From Leminorella grimontii ATCC 33999 = DSM 5078 (GTDB lineage Bacteria; Pseudomonadota; Gammaproteobacteria; Enterobacterales; Enterobacteriaceae): a DNA stretch of 64,000 nucleotides. Positions 19,938 through 28,281 of this stretch are shown here, piece by piece. The translations under genes were made by a program, and so were the position numbers. Under the pieces are notes generated by a model. The model worked only from the letters and a program-made list of their open reading frames with translations, was not told the DNA's origin and searched no databases. The stretch's first letter is position 1. Every line of letters begins with the position of its first letter. Where the stretch lies: assembly GCF_000439085.1 (NCBI RefSeq), contig NZ_AUUA01000002.1, positions 372,001-436,000 on the forward strand, given 5' to 3'.

Positions 19938-20534
19938 TTAAAACCGTAAACGCAGCGCCGGCGGCGTTAGCCCATATTCCTGCTGAACCTGCTGTAAAAA
20001 TAGCGTAGCCACCTCGGCAAGCGCCGCATAAAGCGGACTCACGCCGTTAACGGCCAGCTTCTCCAGATAGCGATAGGCCCACGGCAGCAGGTGCTGTTCC
20101 AGCAGTTCAGCCGCCGCTTTCTCGTTATCCGACTCCAGCAGCTGAGCCGCCGCCAGCAGCATCAGGCCAAACTGATCTTCCGGCTGGCAAACGTCAGACA
20201 CAAAGCTGATGCCGTATTGCGCCAGAAAATGCCTGTATTCAATCGTGGTTTCGCCCATCAGCAGGTTGTCTTTATCCAGATAGACCGAGCCCCACGGCGG
20301 CGCAACCATCTCGCCCTGCCCCTCAAAAAGCGAGGAAAATTGCCAGACGGCCTCGTCCCGCTCGGGTAAAGCGACGCCTTCACACAGGCGTTCCACCTTC
20401 TGCCGATCGCTCCACGCATAGAGATCGCTCAGCGCACTCAAATCTTCCAACAGGGCCCAAATCCGATCGTCGGACGGTGAATAGTAAAACAGCGAACCAA
20501 GTATTCTCGGCATCAGCGCAACAGGTTTTTCCAT
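19938..20534 (-). CDS. dmsD: TorD/DmsD-family redox enzyme maturation chaperone
   Basis: This is a 198-residue all-helical chaperone that binds the twin-arginine signal of molybdoenzymes and keeps the precursor from export until its cofactor is loaded. The signature APPWGSVYLDKDNLLMGETT and the later acidic EPEDQ-like PEDQFGLM helix match DmsD. It lies downstream of dmsABC on the same strand, separated by a hairpin terminator and a copy of the structured repeat, which agrees with a role in maturing the DmsA encoded here. A general TorD-family chaperone remains possible. Confidence 0.85.
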   Translation of the reverse strand: MEKPVALMPRILGSLFYYSPSDDRIWALLEDLSALSDLYAWSDRQKVERLCEGVALPERDEAVWQFSSLFEGQGEMVAPPWGSVYLDKDNLLMGETTIEYRHFLAQYGISFVSDVCQPEDQFGLMLLAAAQLLESDNEKAAAELLEQHLLPWAYRYLEKLAVNGVSPLYAALAEVATLFLQQVQQEYGLTPPALRLRF

Positions 20535-20596
20535 GGGTGTTTGTTACTCGACTTCATAATGAAAGGCCCTGAATCCCGTGTTGATAAACAATCTTA

Positions 20597-20866
20597 ATCA
20601 ACCTTAGAGGATATTCCGGCCGAAAATACGCTGTGCTTATATAGCCTATGTGCTCGGCCGGGAGGGCGCTTGTATTAGCTTTAGGAGTGCGTCGGGCATA
20701 GCCTTCCTACGGGCCGTTATGAAGCCTTCGGCTTCACCCTAACGGGCCAGCGTAAACGCTGTTCAAACCAGCTTACGCTGGTTTGTCGTTGGCTTACGCC
20801 AAGTCGACCCCAACGGAAGACTCTCCCTCCGTTTAGCTCCGCAAATCGTTCTGAATATACTTCTCG
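20597..20866 (+). repeat. Structured intergenic repeat, long copy
   Basis: This is the second copy of the element at 7507-7710. It retains the 5' inverted repeat (TTCCGGCCGA, then CTCGGCCGG at 20653-20661) and the 41-base core (20787-20827), identical to the other copy. Between them are about 68 extra bases forming three hairpins: CCGTTA/TAACGG enclosing GAAGCC-TTC-GGCTTC (20714-20745), CAGCGT-AA-ACGCTG (20748-20761), and CAAACCAGC-TTAC-GCTGGTTTG (20764-20785). It fills the gap between dmsC and the chaperone gene and is oriented against their transcription. Confidence 0.8.
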
Positions 20867-20886
20867 TGCTTATTATCAATATTGAT

Positions 20887-20910
20887 AGGCCCGCATCCGC
20901 GGGCCTTTCT
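20887..20910. terminator. Terminator after dmsABC
   Basis: AGGCCCGC / GCGGGCCT form an 8-bp stem with an ATCC loop, directly after the dmsC stop on the minus strand. A TTTCT tract lies on the plus-strand side, so its efficiency on the minus strand is uncertain. Confidence 0.6.
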
Positions 20911-20915
20911 CACAA

Positions 20916-21695
20916 CTACATACTAATAAACCACAGGTTATAAAACGCGACGCGCCCCGCCAGCTCTGCGGCAATCGCTAACAACGCGGCCAGCGCTAAA
21001 ACGCCCCTGTTATTCAGGCGGCCAATAACCGCCATCAGGCAGAGCACCAGCACGACGGCCAGCATCGCCATCTGCACAGTAAACCAGGTTTCCTGCGCCT
21101 GCGCCAGACGCTCGCTGGCCGCCGTCAGGGTATCGATATACCCGGTACGCATCGCCAGAGAGACGGCCGCGCCCACCGCGCCGAACAGCGCGCCCAGGCG
21201 AACGGCGCCGAGCGTGGCGGCAACCGCGCCGCCGCACACCAGCGCGGTCAGCACCATCACCAGCGTGGTGTAGCTATTTCCCCACGTGCTGACGGTATCA
21301 AGCTGATACACCATCGGCACCATTGCGATAAAGGCAATGCCCAGCAGCACGGCAAGGCCCGCCAGCGCGTTGAACAGCCCTGATTCGCCCTTTTTGAGCA
21401 GCAGGCCAAGCGCGGAAAGCCCGCCGACCACGCCAAATAGCGCCGTCGCCAGAATTTCGTTGCTCATCGGCGAGCGGCCAATGCCGCTAAACGCGTTGAG
21501 TGCGCGCATCGGCATACCCAGGTGGAACGTACTGCACACCGCGCCCAAGGCGAACAGCACCATCGCGCAAAACAGCCCTACGCCCAGTTGGCGGTCACTC
21601 ACCTGCGACAGCTTGTGAGCCACGTACAAAAGAATAAACGCCCCTGCGCCGGCCTGCGTGAGTACCGTAAAAAAGACGAGTGGTAGTTCATGCAT
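20916..21695 (-). CDS. dmsC: DMSO reductase membrane anchor subunit DmsC
   Basis: This is the membrane anchor that oxidises menaquinol and passes electrons to DmsB. The start is set at MHELPLVFFTVLTQAGAG, with GGAGGT at ideal spacing inside the 3' end of dmsB; the frame is open ten codons further upstream without support. The 259-residue product has about eight hydrophobic helices, and the Thr-Gln-Ala-Gly-Ala-Gly segment of the first helix is the DmsC hallmark. One base separates it from dmsB. It is slightly shorter than E. coli DmsC. Confidence 0.9.
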   Translation of the reverse strand: MHELPLVFFTVLTQAGAGAFILLYVAHKLSQVSDRQLGVGLFCAMVLFALGAVCSTFHLGMPMRALNAFSGIGRSPMSNEILATALFGVVGGLSALGLLLKKGESGLFNALAGLAVLLGIAFIAMVPMVYQLDTVSTWGNSYTTLVMVLTALVCGGAVAATLGAVRLGALFGAVGAAVSLAMRTGYIDTLTAASERLAQAQETWFTVQMAMLAVVLVLCLMAVIGRLNNRGVLALAALLAIAAELAGRVAFYNLWFISM

Positions 21696-21696
21696 C

Positions 21697-22314
21697 TTAT
21701 ACCTCCGACGGATTCTGTACGGCACCCTCGGTGTCGCCGATCGGGCGCGCGTTCGGGTGAGGTTTAACGATAAGATTAGGCTTGGTGAGGCTGGCAGAAG
21801 GCAGCGGCGCCACTTCGTTGGCGGTGCCGTACTTCGCGCGCAGCTCGTCTATCTTGCCGAACTCCAGTGCCCGCTGCGGGCAGGAGTCAACGCAGATGGG
21901 CGAAAGCCCTTTCTCGACGCGGTCAAAACAGCCGTCGCACTTGCTCATCACCTTTTTCACCGGGTCAAACTGCGGCGCGCCGTAGGGGCAGCGAAGTTCG
22001 CAGTAGCGACAGCCGATGCACACTTCCTGATTTACCGCCACCAGGCCGTCCTGTGGGCGCTTGTGCATCGCACCGGTCGGACATCCCTTCACGCAGGTCG
22101 GCTCATCGCAGTGGTTACAGGCGATAGAGAGGTAATAGGAAAACGTGGTGTTGCGCCAGGCGTCACCTTCTTTTATCCATTCACCGCCGCCGTATTCATA
22201 CACGCGGCGAAACTTTGGGCCCACATCCAGATCTTTATTATCCTTACAGCTCACCTGACAGGTTTTGCATCCGGTACATCTGGAGGAGTCAACGAAAAAG
22301 CCATATTGAGTCAC
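21697..22314 (-). CDS. dmsB: DMSO reductase iron-sulfur subunit DmsB
   Basis: This is a 205-residue electron-transfer subunit with four [4Fe-4S] clusters. Four Cys groups are seen: CTGCKTCQVSC at about 14-24, CNHCDEPTCVKGCP, CIGCRYCELRCPYG, and CDGCFDRVEKG...CVDSCP. It transfers electrons from the DmsC quinol site to the DmsA molybdopterin centre. It lies between dmsA (12-bp gap) and dmsC (1-bp gap) in one operon. Motifs and length are as expected. Confidence 0.95.
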   Translation of the reverse strand: MTQYGFFVDSSRCTGCKTCQVSCKDNKDLDVGPKFRRVYEYGGGEWIKEGDAWRNTTFSYYLSIACNHCDEPTCVKGCPTGAMHKRPQDGLVAVNQEVCIGCRYCELRCPYGAPQFDPVKKVMSKCDGCFDRVEKGLSPICVDSCPQRALEFGKIDELRAKYGTANEVAPLPSASLTKPNLIVKPHPNARPIGDTEGAVQNPSEV

Positions 22315-22326
22315 AGTTAAGCTCCC

Positions 22327-24762
22327 TTAGATTTTCTTAATATCCACCAGATTGGTGTGTTGCGGGTTGCCTTTCGCCAGCGGCGAAGTGCGGTGCGTCG
22401 TCAGCGTGTTGATACAGGCGCCGACGTCGACCCCGTCACCGTTGTCCTGAGTCCACGCGCCTTGCGGCACGGCCAGTACGCCGGGCGCAACCCGGTTAGT
22501 GACTTTGGCATGGATCTCAATGACGCCCCGGTCGTTTTTGATCTGTACGCGGTCGCGGGGCTCAATGCCGCGCGGCTTGGCGTCCAGCGGGTTAATCCAT
22601 ACCTCATCCGGCACCGCTTCGCGAAGCTGCGGGATGGTGTGGTAGGTGGAGTGCGTCCGCCCCTTGGTATGAAACCCGATCATCTGCAACGGATATTTCT
22701 TCAGGCCTTCTGTGTCTAAATGGGACTCCCACGCCGGACAGAACTCCGGAATAGGCGTGATCTTTTCATCGGCGTCCAGCTCCCACTTGGCGGCGATGTC
22801 CGCCAGGCGGGCGGAGTAGATTTCGATTTTGCCGGACGGCGTCTTGAGCGGATTCGCCTGCGGATCTTCACGGAAGTCGGCAAACGCGATGCCCTGCTTC
22901 TCGGTAGCGATCTGCTGGTCGACAATGCCCATGTCTTTTGCAACGCTCCAGTCAGGCAGGTAGGTACGCTTGGCTTTCACTTCCGCGTAGTTTTTCTCAA
23001 TCCACTGCTGCTGCGTCAGCCCTTCGGTAAACGCGTCGCGCTGGCCCATAATCGCGGCGATGTCGGCACAGATGTCGTAGGTGCTGCGCACTTCCCACAT
23101 CGGCCTAACGACCGGCTGCATAGCGATCATGTAGTTGTTGGAACCGGAGGCGTAGGAGTTATCCACCAGATCGTTCGCTTCCAAATAGCTGGTTTCCGGC
23201 AGCAGGATGTCGGCAAACTTCGCGCTCGGCGTCATGTGGTTATCGATAACCAGAATGAACTCGCACTTGGACTCGTCCGCCAGAATTTTCTTGGTGCGGT
23301 TGACGTTGCCATGCTGATTGAGCAGGGTGTTGCCCGCCTGGTTCAGCATGAACTTGATGCCGGTCTTCAACCTGTCGGCATTACGCAGGCCCAGCTTGGT
23401 CGGCGTAATGGTTTCCGGCGCGTCGATGGCCGTCGTCCACAGATAGCAGGGGATGGCGGTCTTAATCGGGTTTTTGCCTTCCGGCAGCTTCGGCACGCCG
23501 TAAGACGTCGCGTAAGGCCAGTTGCCGTTGTTGGTGCCGGGGCGGCCGAAGTGGCCGGTCAGCGCGGGCAGAAGCTGGATGGCGCGTACGGTTTGCTCGC
23601 CGTTGGCATGGCGCTGCGGCCCCCAACCCTGAGCGATATAGCACGCCTTCGCGTTGGCGATTTCACGCGCCAGCTGGCGAATGCGCTCGGCCGGCAGGCC
23701 GGTGATTTTCGCCGCCCATTCAGGCGTTTTTTCCGTCTTGTCGTCGCCGCGGCCAAGGATATAGTCTTTATATCCAGCGTTGGACGGCGCGGACTCCGGC
23801 AGGGTTTGGCTGTCAAAACCAATGCAGTAGCGGTTAATCAACGCTTCGTCCAGCAGGTTTTCAACGATAAGCGTATGGACGATGCCCGCGACCACTGCAC
23901 CGTCGGTGGTCGGCTTAATCGGCAGCCATTCGGCGTGCTCGGCGATGACCGAGTCGGTATAGCGCGGGTCGATAACCACAACCTTCGCCTTGGACTGTTC
24001 CAGCGCGCGGCGCAGCTCTTCAACCTGACCGCCGCCGGACATCCGGGTTTCGGACAGGTTCATGCCGAAAAACACCACCAGGTCGGAGTGCTTGACCTGA
24101 TCGAAGTGGCTGCCGGCATAGACGCCGTGGGTGTACGGCGTCGCGACGCTGATTTGCGCCGTCGAGTAGGTGTTGTAGTAATTAAGAAAGCCGCCGTTGA
24201 GGTTCAGCAGGCGCTTCCAGGCGTTGGTGCCCTGCGTGTGATAGTAGGCGCCGGACTGGTAGTTGTAGTAAATCGATTCGTTGCCGTACTTCTCGGTAAT
24301 GCGCTTGAGTTCTGCGGCGATAATCGCCGTCGCTTCTTCCCAAGTGATGCGCTTGAACTTGCCTTCGCCGCGCTTGCCGACGCGCTGCATCGGGTATTTT
24401 AGGCGGTCAGGGTTGTAAACGCGCCAGCGGCTAGAGCGCCCGCGCAGGCAGGGGCGAATTTGGTGTTCGCCGAACACGGCGTCATTTTTGCAGTCTTCCG
24501 GCTCGATGCGCACGATGGTGTCGTCTTTGACGATCACCTTCAGAGGACAGCGGCTGCCACAGTTAACCAAACAGGCGCTGTGGCGCACCGTCTCTTCTCC
24601 ACCCTTGGCGGCTGGAGCCGACTCGCCTTTAGCGGCGATGGCGGAAAACGGCAGAGAAACGGCGCTGACAGCCGTAACGGCCGCACCGGTTTTAACACTA
24701 TTTTTCAATAGCGTTCGTCGGGAGATATCCCTGACTAATAAGTCGTTCATCTTTTTTGACAT
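22327..24762 (-). CDS. dmsA: DMSO reductase catalytic subunit DmsA
   Basis: This is an 811-residue molybdopterin oxidoreductase that reduces dimethyl sulfoxide and related S- or N-oxides as an anaerobic electron acceptor. A Tat signal with SRRTLLKNS at about 14-22 sends it across the membrane folded. The N-terminal cluster site ACLVNCGSRCPLKV and RPCLRGRSSRW follow, then Mo-bisMGD domains with YNYQSGAYYHTQGT and the C-terminal molydopterin-binding domain (HSTYHTIPQLRE...). It is followed by dmsB and dmsC, and a perfect FNR box lies about 200 bp upstream. Related YnfE/F-type reductases cannot be excluded. Confidence 0.95.
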   Translation of the reverse strand: MSKKMNDLLVRDISRRTLLKNSVKTGAAVTAVSAVSLPFSAIAAKGESAPAAKGGEETVRHSACLVNCGSRCPLKVIVKDDTIVRIEPEDCKNDAVFGEHQIRPCLRGRSSRWRVYNPDRLKYPMQRVGKRGEGKFKRITWEEATAIIAAELKRITEKYGNESIYYNYQSGAYYHTQGTNAWKRLLNLNGGFLNYYNTYSTAQISVATPYTHGVYAGSHFDQVKHSDLVVFFGMNLSETRMSGGGQVEELRRALEQSKAKVVVIDPRYTDSVIAEHAEWLPIKPTTDGAVVAGIVHTLIVENLLDEALINRYCIGFDSQTLPESAPSNAGYKDYILGRGDDKTEKTPEWAAKITGLPAERIRQLAREIANAKACYIAQGWGPQRHANGEQTVRAIQLLPALTGHFGRPGTNNGNWPYATSYGVPKLPEGKNPIKTAIPCYLWTTAIDAPETITPTKLGLRNADRLKTGIKFMLNQAGNTLLNQHGNVNRTKKILADESKCEFILVIDNHMTPSAKFADILLPETSYLEANDLVDNSYASGSNNYMIAMQPVVRPMWEVRSTYDICADIAAIMGQRDAFTEGLTQQQWIEKNYAEVKAKRTYLPDWSVAKDMGIVDQQIATEKQGIAFADFREDPQANPLKTPSGKIEIYSARLADIAAKWELDADEKITPIPEFCPAWESHLDTEGLKKYPLQMIGFHTKGRTHSTYHTIPQLREAVPDEVWINPLDAKPRGIEPRDRVQIKNDRGVIEIHAKVTNRVAPGVLAVPQGAWTQDNGDGVDVGACINTLTTHRTSPLAKGNPQHTNLVDIKKI

Positions 24763-25246
24763 AACGCTCGCTCACAAAAATGAAACCCACCGCGCTCTAC
24801 GGCACAATGACCCGGTGTTTAAATGGATAACAACCAAAGAAAAGCGGGATGAGTAGCAATTAAAAGTTTAAACGGGTGCTTATTTTTCTAATAACACGAC
24901 GAGAAGCGCGCAGACATACGCGCAAGTTAAACTTACTTCTTTTGAGGTAATCACACATTGATAGCGATCAAAACAGGATGGGTAAATCTATCGTGCTTTT
25001 CTTATCCGGTCACATTTTACAAAAAATAATGCCAGGATTTAGCCCAGACAAGGCTATTTATCCATTTTGCTTATTAACGTGCTTATTTTTGATTTCCATT
25101 CAAATTATGCTTGCTTAGATAATGAAATCGATATTTCTTATATTCTAATGAGAGCGGAAACCATCAAAAAATAGTGTCGTAAAATGAAAGAAAACAAGTT
25201 TATCTAACGCCGCTTTGGCATTAAAAAACGCAAATTAAAATGCGGG
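24763..25246. promoter_or_regulatory. Upstream region of dmsABC
   Basis: This 484-bp gene-free stretch, AT-rich from about 24880 onward, separates the end of a LysR gene from dmsA. Apart from the FNR box I see no gene, repeat or clear terminator. A weak -10 (TAAGTT on the minus strand, around 24930) is placed correctly if FNR binds at -41.5. Confidence 0.5.
24958..24971. promoter_or_regulatory. FNR box upstream of dmsA
   Basis: TTGATAGCGATCAA is a perfect TTGAT-N4-ATCAA palindrome. It lies 196 bp upstream of dmsA and predicts anaerobic activation by FNR, as known for E. coli dmsA. Confidence 0.85.
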
Positions 25247-26479
25247 TTAATTTTTCGTTTCCTGAATAATTTCGCGTATACAGCGAAGCAGCGCGTCGGT
25301 AGCGGGAGAATGCAGCGCGCCAAGCCGGGTCATCAGGCCGATTTCTCGGCGAGTATCGGCGAGGCTGATGCTCAACGCCACCAGAATGCCTGCAGAAAGC
25401 TCGTAGTCCAGCTGATGCGAAGAGACCGCCGCCACCATATCAGACCCCAGCAGCAGCGTTCGCACTACCGCGGGGTCGCCGCTTTCCACTACCGGCTTTG
25501 GCGACGCCATCCCCATCTTTCTAAACGCGTCTTCCAGCAAATAGCGCGAAGGCGCGTGGTTACGAGGTAAAATCCACCGAGCGTCGCTCAACTCGGTCTT
25601 GTTTAACTCTCTTCCGGCCAGAGGGTGTTCGGGCCTCACCAATAAAACCAACTCCTCTTCAAACAGCGCTTCATTATGAACCTCTGGAATACTGCCCTCC
25701 TCGCGCAGCGCGCCGATGATAAAGTCCACGTCTCCGGCGCGTAGTTCCGTCACCATTGAAGAAAACTCGCCTTCGTTAGTTGCGACTTTAATGCCTGAGT
25801 GAAGAGAAACCAGCCGGATTATCGCCTGCGGCAGCAGGTAGGCGCGGCTGAGCGGCAGTGCGCCGACGTAAACGGTTCCCGTCAGTTGCCCCCGGTGGGC
25901 GGCGATATCTTCAGGAATGTGGCGAATTTCATTAAGCGCACGGCTGATGCAGGGAGCGATTTCATGGCCCGCCGGCGTGGGCATCATTCCCTTAGGCGTG
26001 CGGTCAAACAGTGCGATACCCGCCCCCTTTTCCAATACCTTCAGCGCCGCGCTCACCGCCGGCTGGGTCACGCTCAACGCGTTGGCAACGCGCAAAGTGT
26101 GGTGCAACCGGTAGAGGGACAGAAAGATCTGCAGGCGGCGTTCGTTAAAAAGCCAAACCGGCTCTGCATCTTCGGTCTCCACCCCGTCCCGCTGCCGCAG
26201 TCGGCTCAACAGAGTGGGGATACGGCTAAGTTCGGCCATCGCATTGCGCGCGCGAGGCAAAACTTTTCTTCCCATTTCTGTCAACAGCATCCCTCCGGCG
26301 TGCCGCTCAAACAGAGAGACGGTCAAAATGTGTTCAAGATCACGAATTGAATACGTAATTGCGGACTGAGTACGAAATAAATTACGCGCAGCCATGGATG
26401 CAGAGCCCCGCTCAGCAATCATACAAAAAGCTCTTATCTGCATAATTTTTATATAATTATTTACATTCTTCTTTCTCAT
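25247..26479 (-). CDS. LysR-type regulator with two HTH domains (GalR/GbpR-like)
   Basis: At 410 residues this is about 100 longer than a normal LysR protein because it has two LysR-type winged helices: residues about 13-72 (MIAERGSASMAARNLFRTQSAITYS...) and about 113-172 (RVANALSVTQPAVSAALKVLE...), followed by one effector-binding domain. This tandem layout is known in a subset such as GbpR-like regulators. It is divergent from the galB-like hydratase gene across 136 bp, so it most likely controls that catabolic operon in response to a tricarboxylate or aromatic-derived acid. Start: ATG with GGAG ten bases upstream. Confidence 0.85.
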   Translation of the reverse strand: MRKKNVNNYIKIMQIRAFCMIAERGSASMAARNLFRTQSAITYSIRDLEHILTVSLFERHAGGMLLTEMGRKVLPRARNAMAELSRIPTLLSRLRQRDGVETEDAEPVWLFNERRLQIFLSLYRLHHTLRVANALSVTQPAVSAALKVLEKGAGIALFDRTPKGMMPTPAGHEIAPCISRALNEIRHIPEDIAAHRGQLTGTVYVGALPLSRAYLLPQAIIRLVSLHSGIKVATNEGEFSSMVTELRAGDVDFIIGALREEGSIPEVHNEALFEEELVLLVRPEHPLAGRELNKTELSDARWILPRNHAPSRYLLEDAFRKMGMASPKPVVESGDPAVVRTLLLGSDMVAAVSSHQLDYELSAGILVALSISLADTRREIGLMTRLGALHSPATDALLRCIREIIQETKN

Positions 26480-26615
26480 TTCTTTATCACTCCGCGAGCG
26501 CTCATTTTTTAAACATAAATAAAATTCATACCTAACGCAATAAAACTCACTACCTCCCGCCTATGGGCCCAAGCCAGAATGCAGAACAGAGATAAACGGC
26601 AAAAAGGATATCGAC

Positions 26616-27353
26616 ATGACAAACGCTTCTTCCAAAACCGCGCTGGTGGTCAGCGCTCACTCGGCCGACTTCGTCTGGCGCGCGGGCGGCGCTATCGCTC
26701 TGCACGCTGAGCAAGGCTATCGGGTACACATCGTTTGCCTCTCTTACGGCGAACGCGGCGAATCCGCCAAGCTGTGGCGCAAGGGCTGCATGACGGAAGA
26801 CGTCGTCAAGGCGAGCCGTCGCGAAGAGGCTGAGGCGGCGGCGAATATCCTCGGCGCCAGCGTCGAATTTTTCGACATGGGCGACTACCCTCTGCGGGCC
26901 GACAAGGAAGACCTGTTCCGCCTGGCGGACGTTTACCGTCGGATACAGCCCCACTTCGTACTCACTCATTCGCTGGCCGACCCCTATAACTTCGATCACC
27001 CGCTGGCCGCCAGCCTGGCTCAGGAAGCCCGCATCATTGCCCAAGCGGAAGGGTATCGTCCTGGCGAACCGATAGTCGGCGCGCCGCCGGTTTACTGCTT
27101 TGAGCCCCACCAGCCGGAGCAGTGCGGTTGGAAGCCTGACGTGCTGCTAGACATCACCTCCGTATGGGAGAAAAAGTACGCCGCTATCCAATGTATGGCG
27201 GGCCAGGAGCACCTGTGGGAATACTACACTCGCGTAGCGCTGCAGCGCGGCGTGCAGGCAAAGCGCAACGTCGGCATCGCTAGCGCCAAGGTCATCACCC
27301 ACGGAGAGGGCTATCAGAGCCTCTTCCCGCGCGTAACGGAGAACCTGTCATGA
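26616..27353 (+). CDS. galB: 4-oxalomesaconate hydratase, PIG-L superfamily
   Basis: This is a 245-residue zinc-dependent hydratase. The PIG-L metal site is seen as SAHSADF at about 14-20, the modified form found in GalB rather than the usual AHPDDE, with DPYNFDHPLA later. GEPIVGAPPVYCFEPHQPEQC and WEKKYAAIQCMAGQEHLWEYY are characteristic of Pseudomonas GalB, which hydrates 4-oxalomesaconate to 4-carboxy-4-hydroxy-2-oxoadipate in gallate and protocatechuate 4,5-cleavage pathways. It overlaps the next gene, an aldolase for exactly that product, by ATGA. No ring-cleavage dioxygenase gene is nearby. Confidence 0.85.
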   Translation: MTNASSKTALVVSAHSADFVWRAGGAIALHAEQGYRVHIVCLSYGERGESAKLWRKGCMTEDVVKASRREEAEAAANILGASVEFFDMGDYPLRADKEDLFRLADVYRRIQPHFVLTHSLADPYNFDHPLAASLAQEARIIAQAEGYRPGEPIVGAPPVYCFEPHQPEQCGWKPDVLLDITSVWEKKYAAIQCMAGQEHLWEYYTRVALQRGVQAKRNVGIASAKVITHGEGYQSLFPRVTENLS

Positions 27354-28066
27354 GCGTCGTCAACGCAAAAGGCATCGTGGTCACCCATATCGAGCGGGTA
27401 GAAGACGATCTGCTGCCTCGCTTCGCTGAATACGGCGTGGCGACAGTGCACGAAGCACAGGGCCGCCAAGGGCTGCTGGACGTGCGCATTCGCCCCATAC
27501 AGCAGGGCCGCAGCGTCGCTGGCAGCGCGGTCACCGTGCTGGTAACACCCGGAGACAACTGGATGTTCCACGTCGCCGTGGAACAGTGTCGGCCCGGCGA
27601 CGTACTGTTAGTCTCCCCCACCTCCGACTGCCACGACGGCTTTTTTGGCGACCTGCTGGCCACATCGCTACGGGCGCGTGGCGTAACGGCGCTGGTAGGC
27701 GACATCGGCATTCGCGACAGCCAAACGCTGCGTGAAATGGGCTTCCCCGTCTGGTCTAAGGCGGTGTGGGCACAGGGTACGGTGAAAGAGACGCTCGGCT
27801 CGGTCAACGTGCCGATTGTCTGCGCCGGTCAGCTCGTCTACCCCGGAGACGTCGTTATTGCCGACGATGACGGCGTCGTCATCGTACCGAGAGCGCAGGC
27901 GCGAGCCGTTGCCGACAGCGCACAAAAGCGCGTTGACCTCGAAGAAGAGAAACGCCTGCGCCTGTCCCACGGCGAGCTGGGCCTTGATATCTATCAGATG
28001 CGAGAAAAACTAGCCAAAAAAGGGCTGCGCTACGTTAACTCTCTCGACGACCTGACGCCGCCATAA
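27350..28066 (+). CDS. 4-carboxy-4-hydroxy-2-oxoadipate aldolase, RraA-like
   Basis: This is a 238-residue class II aldolase of the HMG/CHA (GalC/LigK) family, with the same length as the Pseudomonas enzymes. GFFGDLLATSLRARGV at about 97-112 and GDIGIRDSQ at about 118-126 form the divalent-metal and pyruvate-binding site; the C-terminal helical tail separates it from plain RraA proteins. It splits 4-carboxy-4-hydroxy-2-oxoadipate into pyruvate and oxaloacetate. It overlaps galB by four bases. After its stop, 215 bp precede the transporter gene. Confidence 0.88.
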   Translation: MSVVNAKGIVVTHIERVEDDLLPRFAEYGVATVHEAQGRQGLLDVRIRPIQQGRSVAGSAVTVLVTPGDNWMFHVAVEQCRPGDVLLVSPTSDCHDGFFGDLLATSLRARGVTALVGDIGIRDSQTLREMGFPVWSKAVWAQGTVKETLGSVNVPIVCAGQLVYPGDVVIADDDGVVIVPRAQARAVADSAQKRVDLEEEKRLRLSHGELGLDIYQMREKLAKKGLRYVNSLDDLTPP

Positions 28067-28281
28067 TCAGGACTCGAAGCGTTCGCCTTCGGTTCGTCAA
28101 CGCACGCTACTTTGTATTCAATCCCGACGCGGTAAAAAGCGTCGGATGGAATTTCTATCGCTTTTGATAGCGGTACAGCTAATGACTAAACGGGGAATCC
28201 CGCTGACGTAACCCAAAAGAATTCAAGGCTTTTTAATGAATTATTGAAAATCACAGCACGTTAAATAAGAGAGACCACAGC

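Noticed and set aside
22720-24402. 560-codon rightward open frame opposite dmsA
   Set aside because: It is antisense to a clear, conserved dmsA and has no recognisable motif; long antisense frames are common in GC-rich genes.
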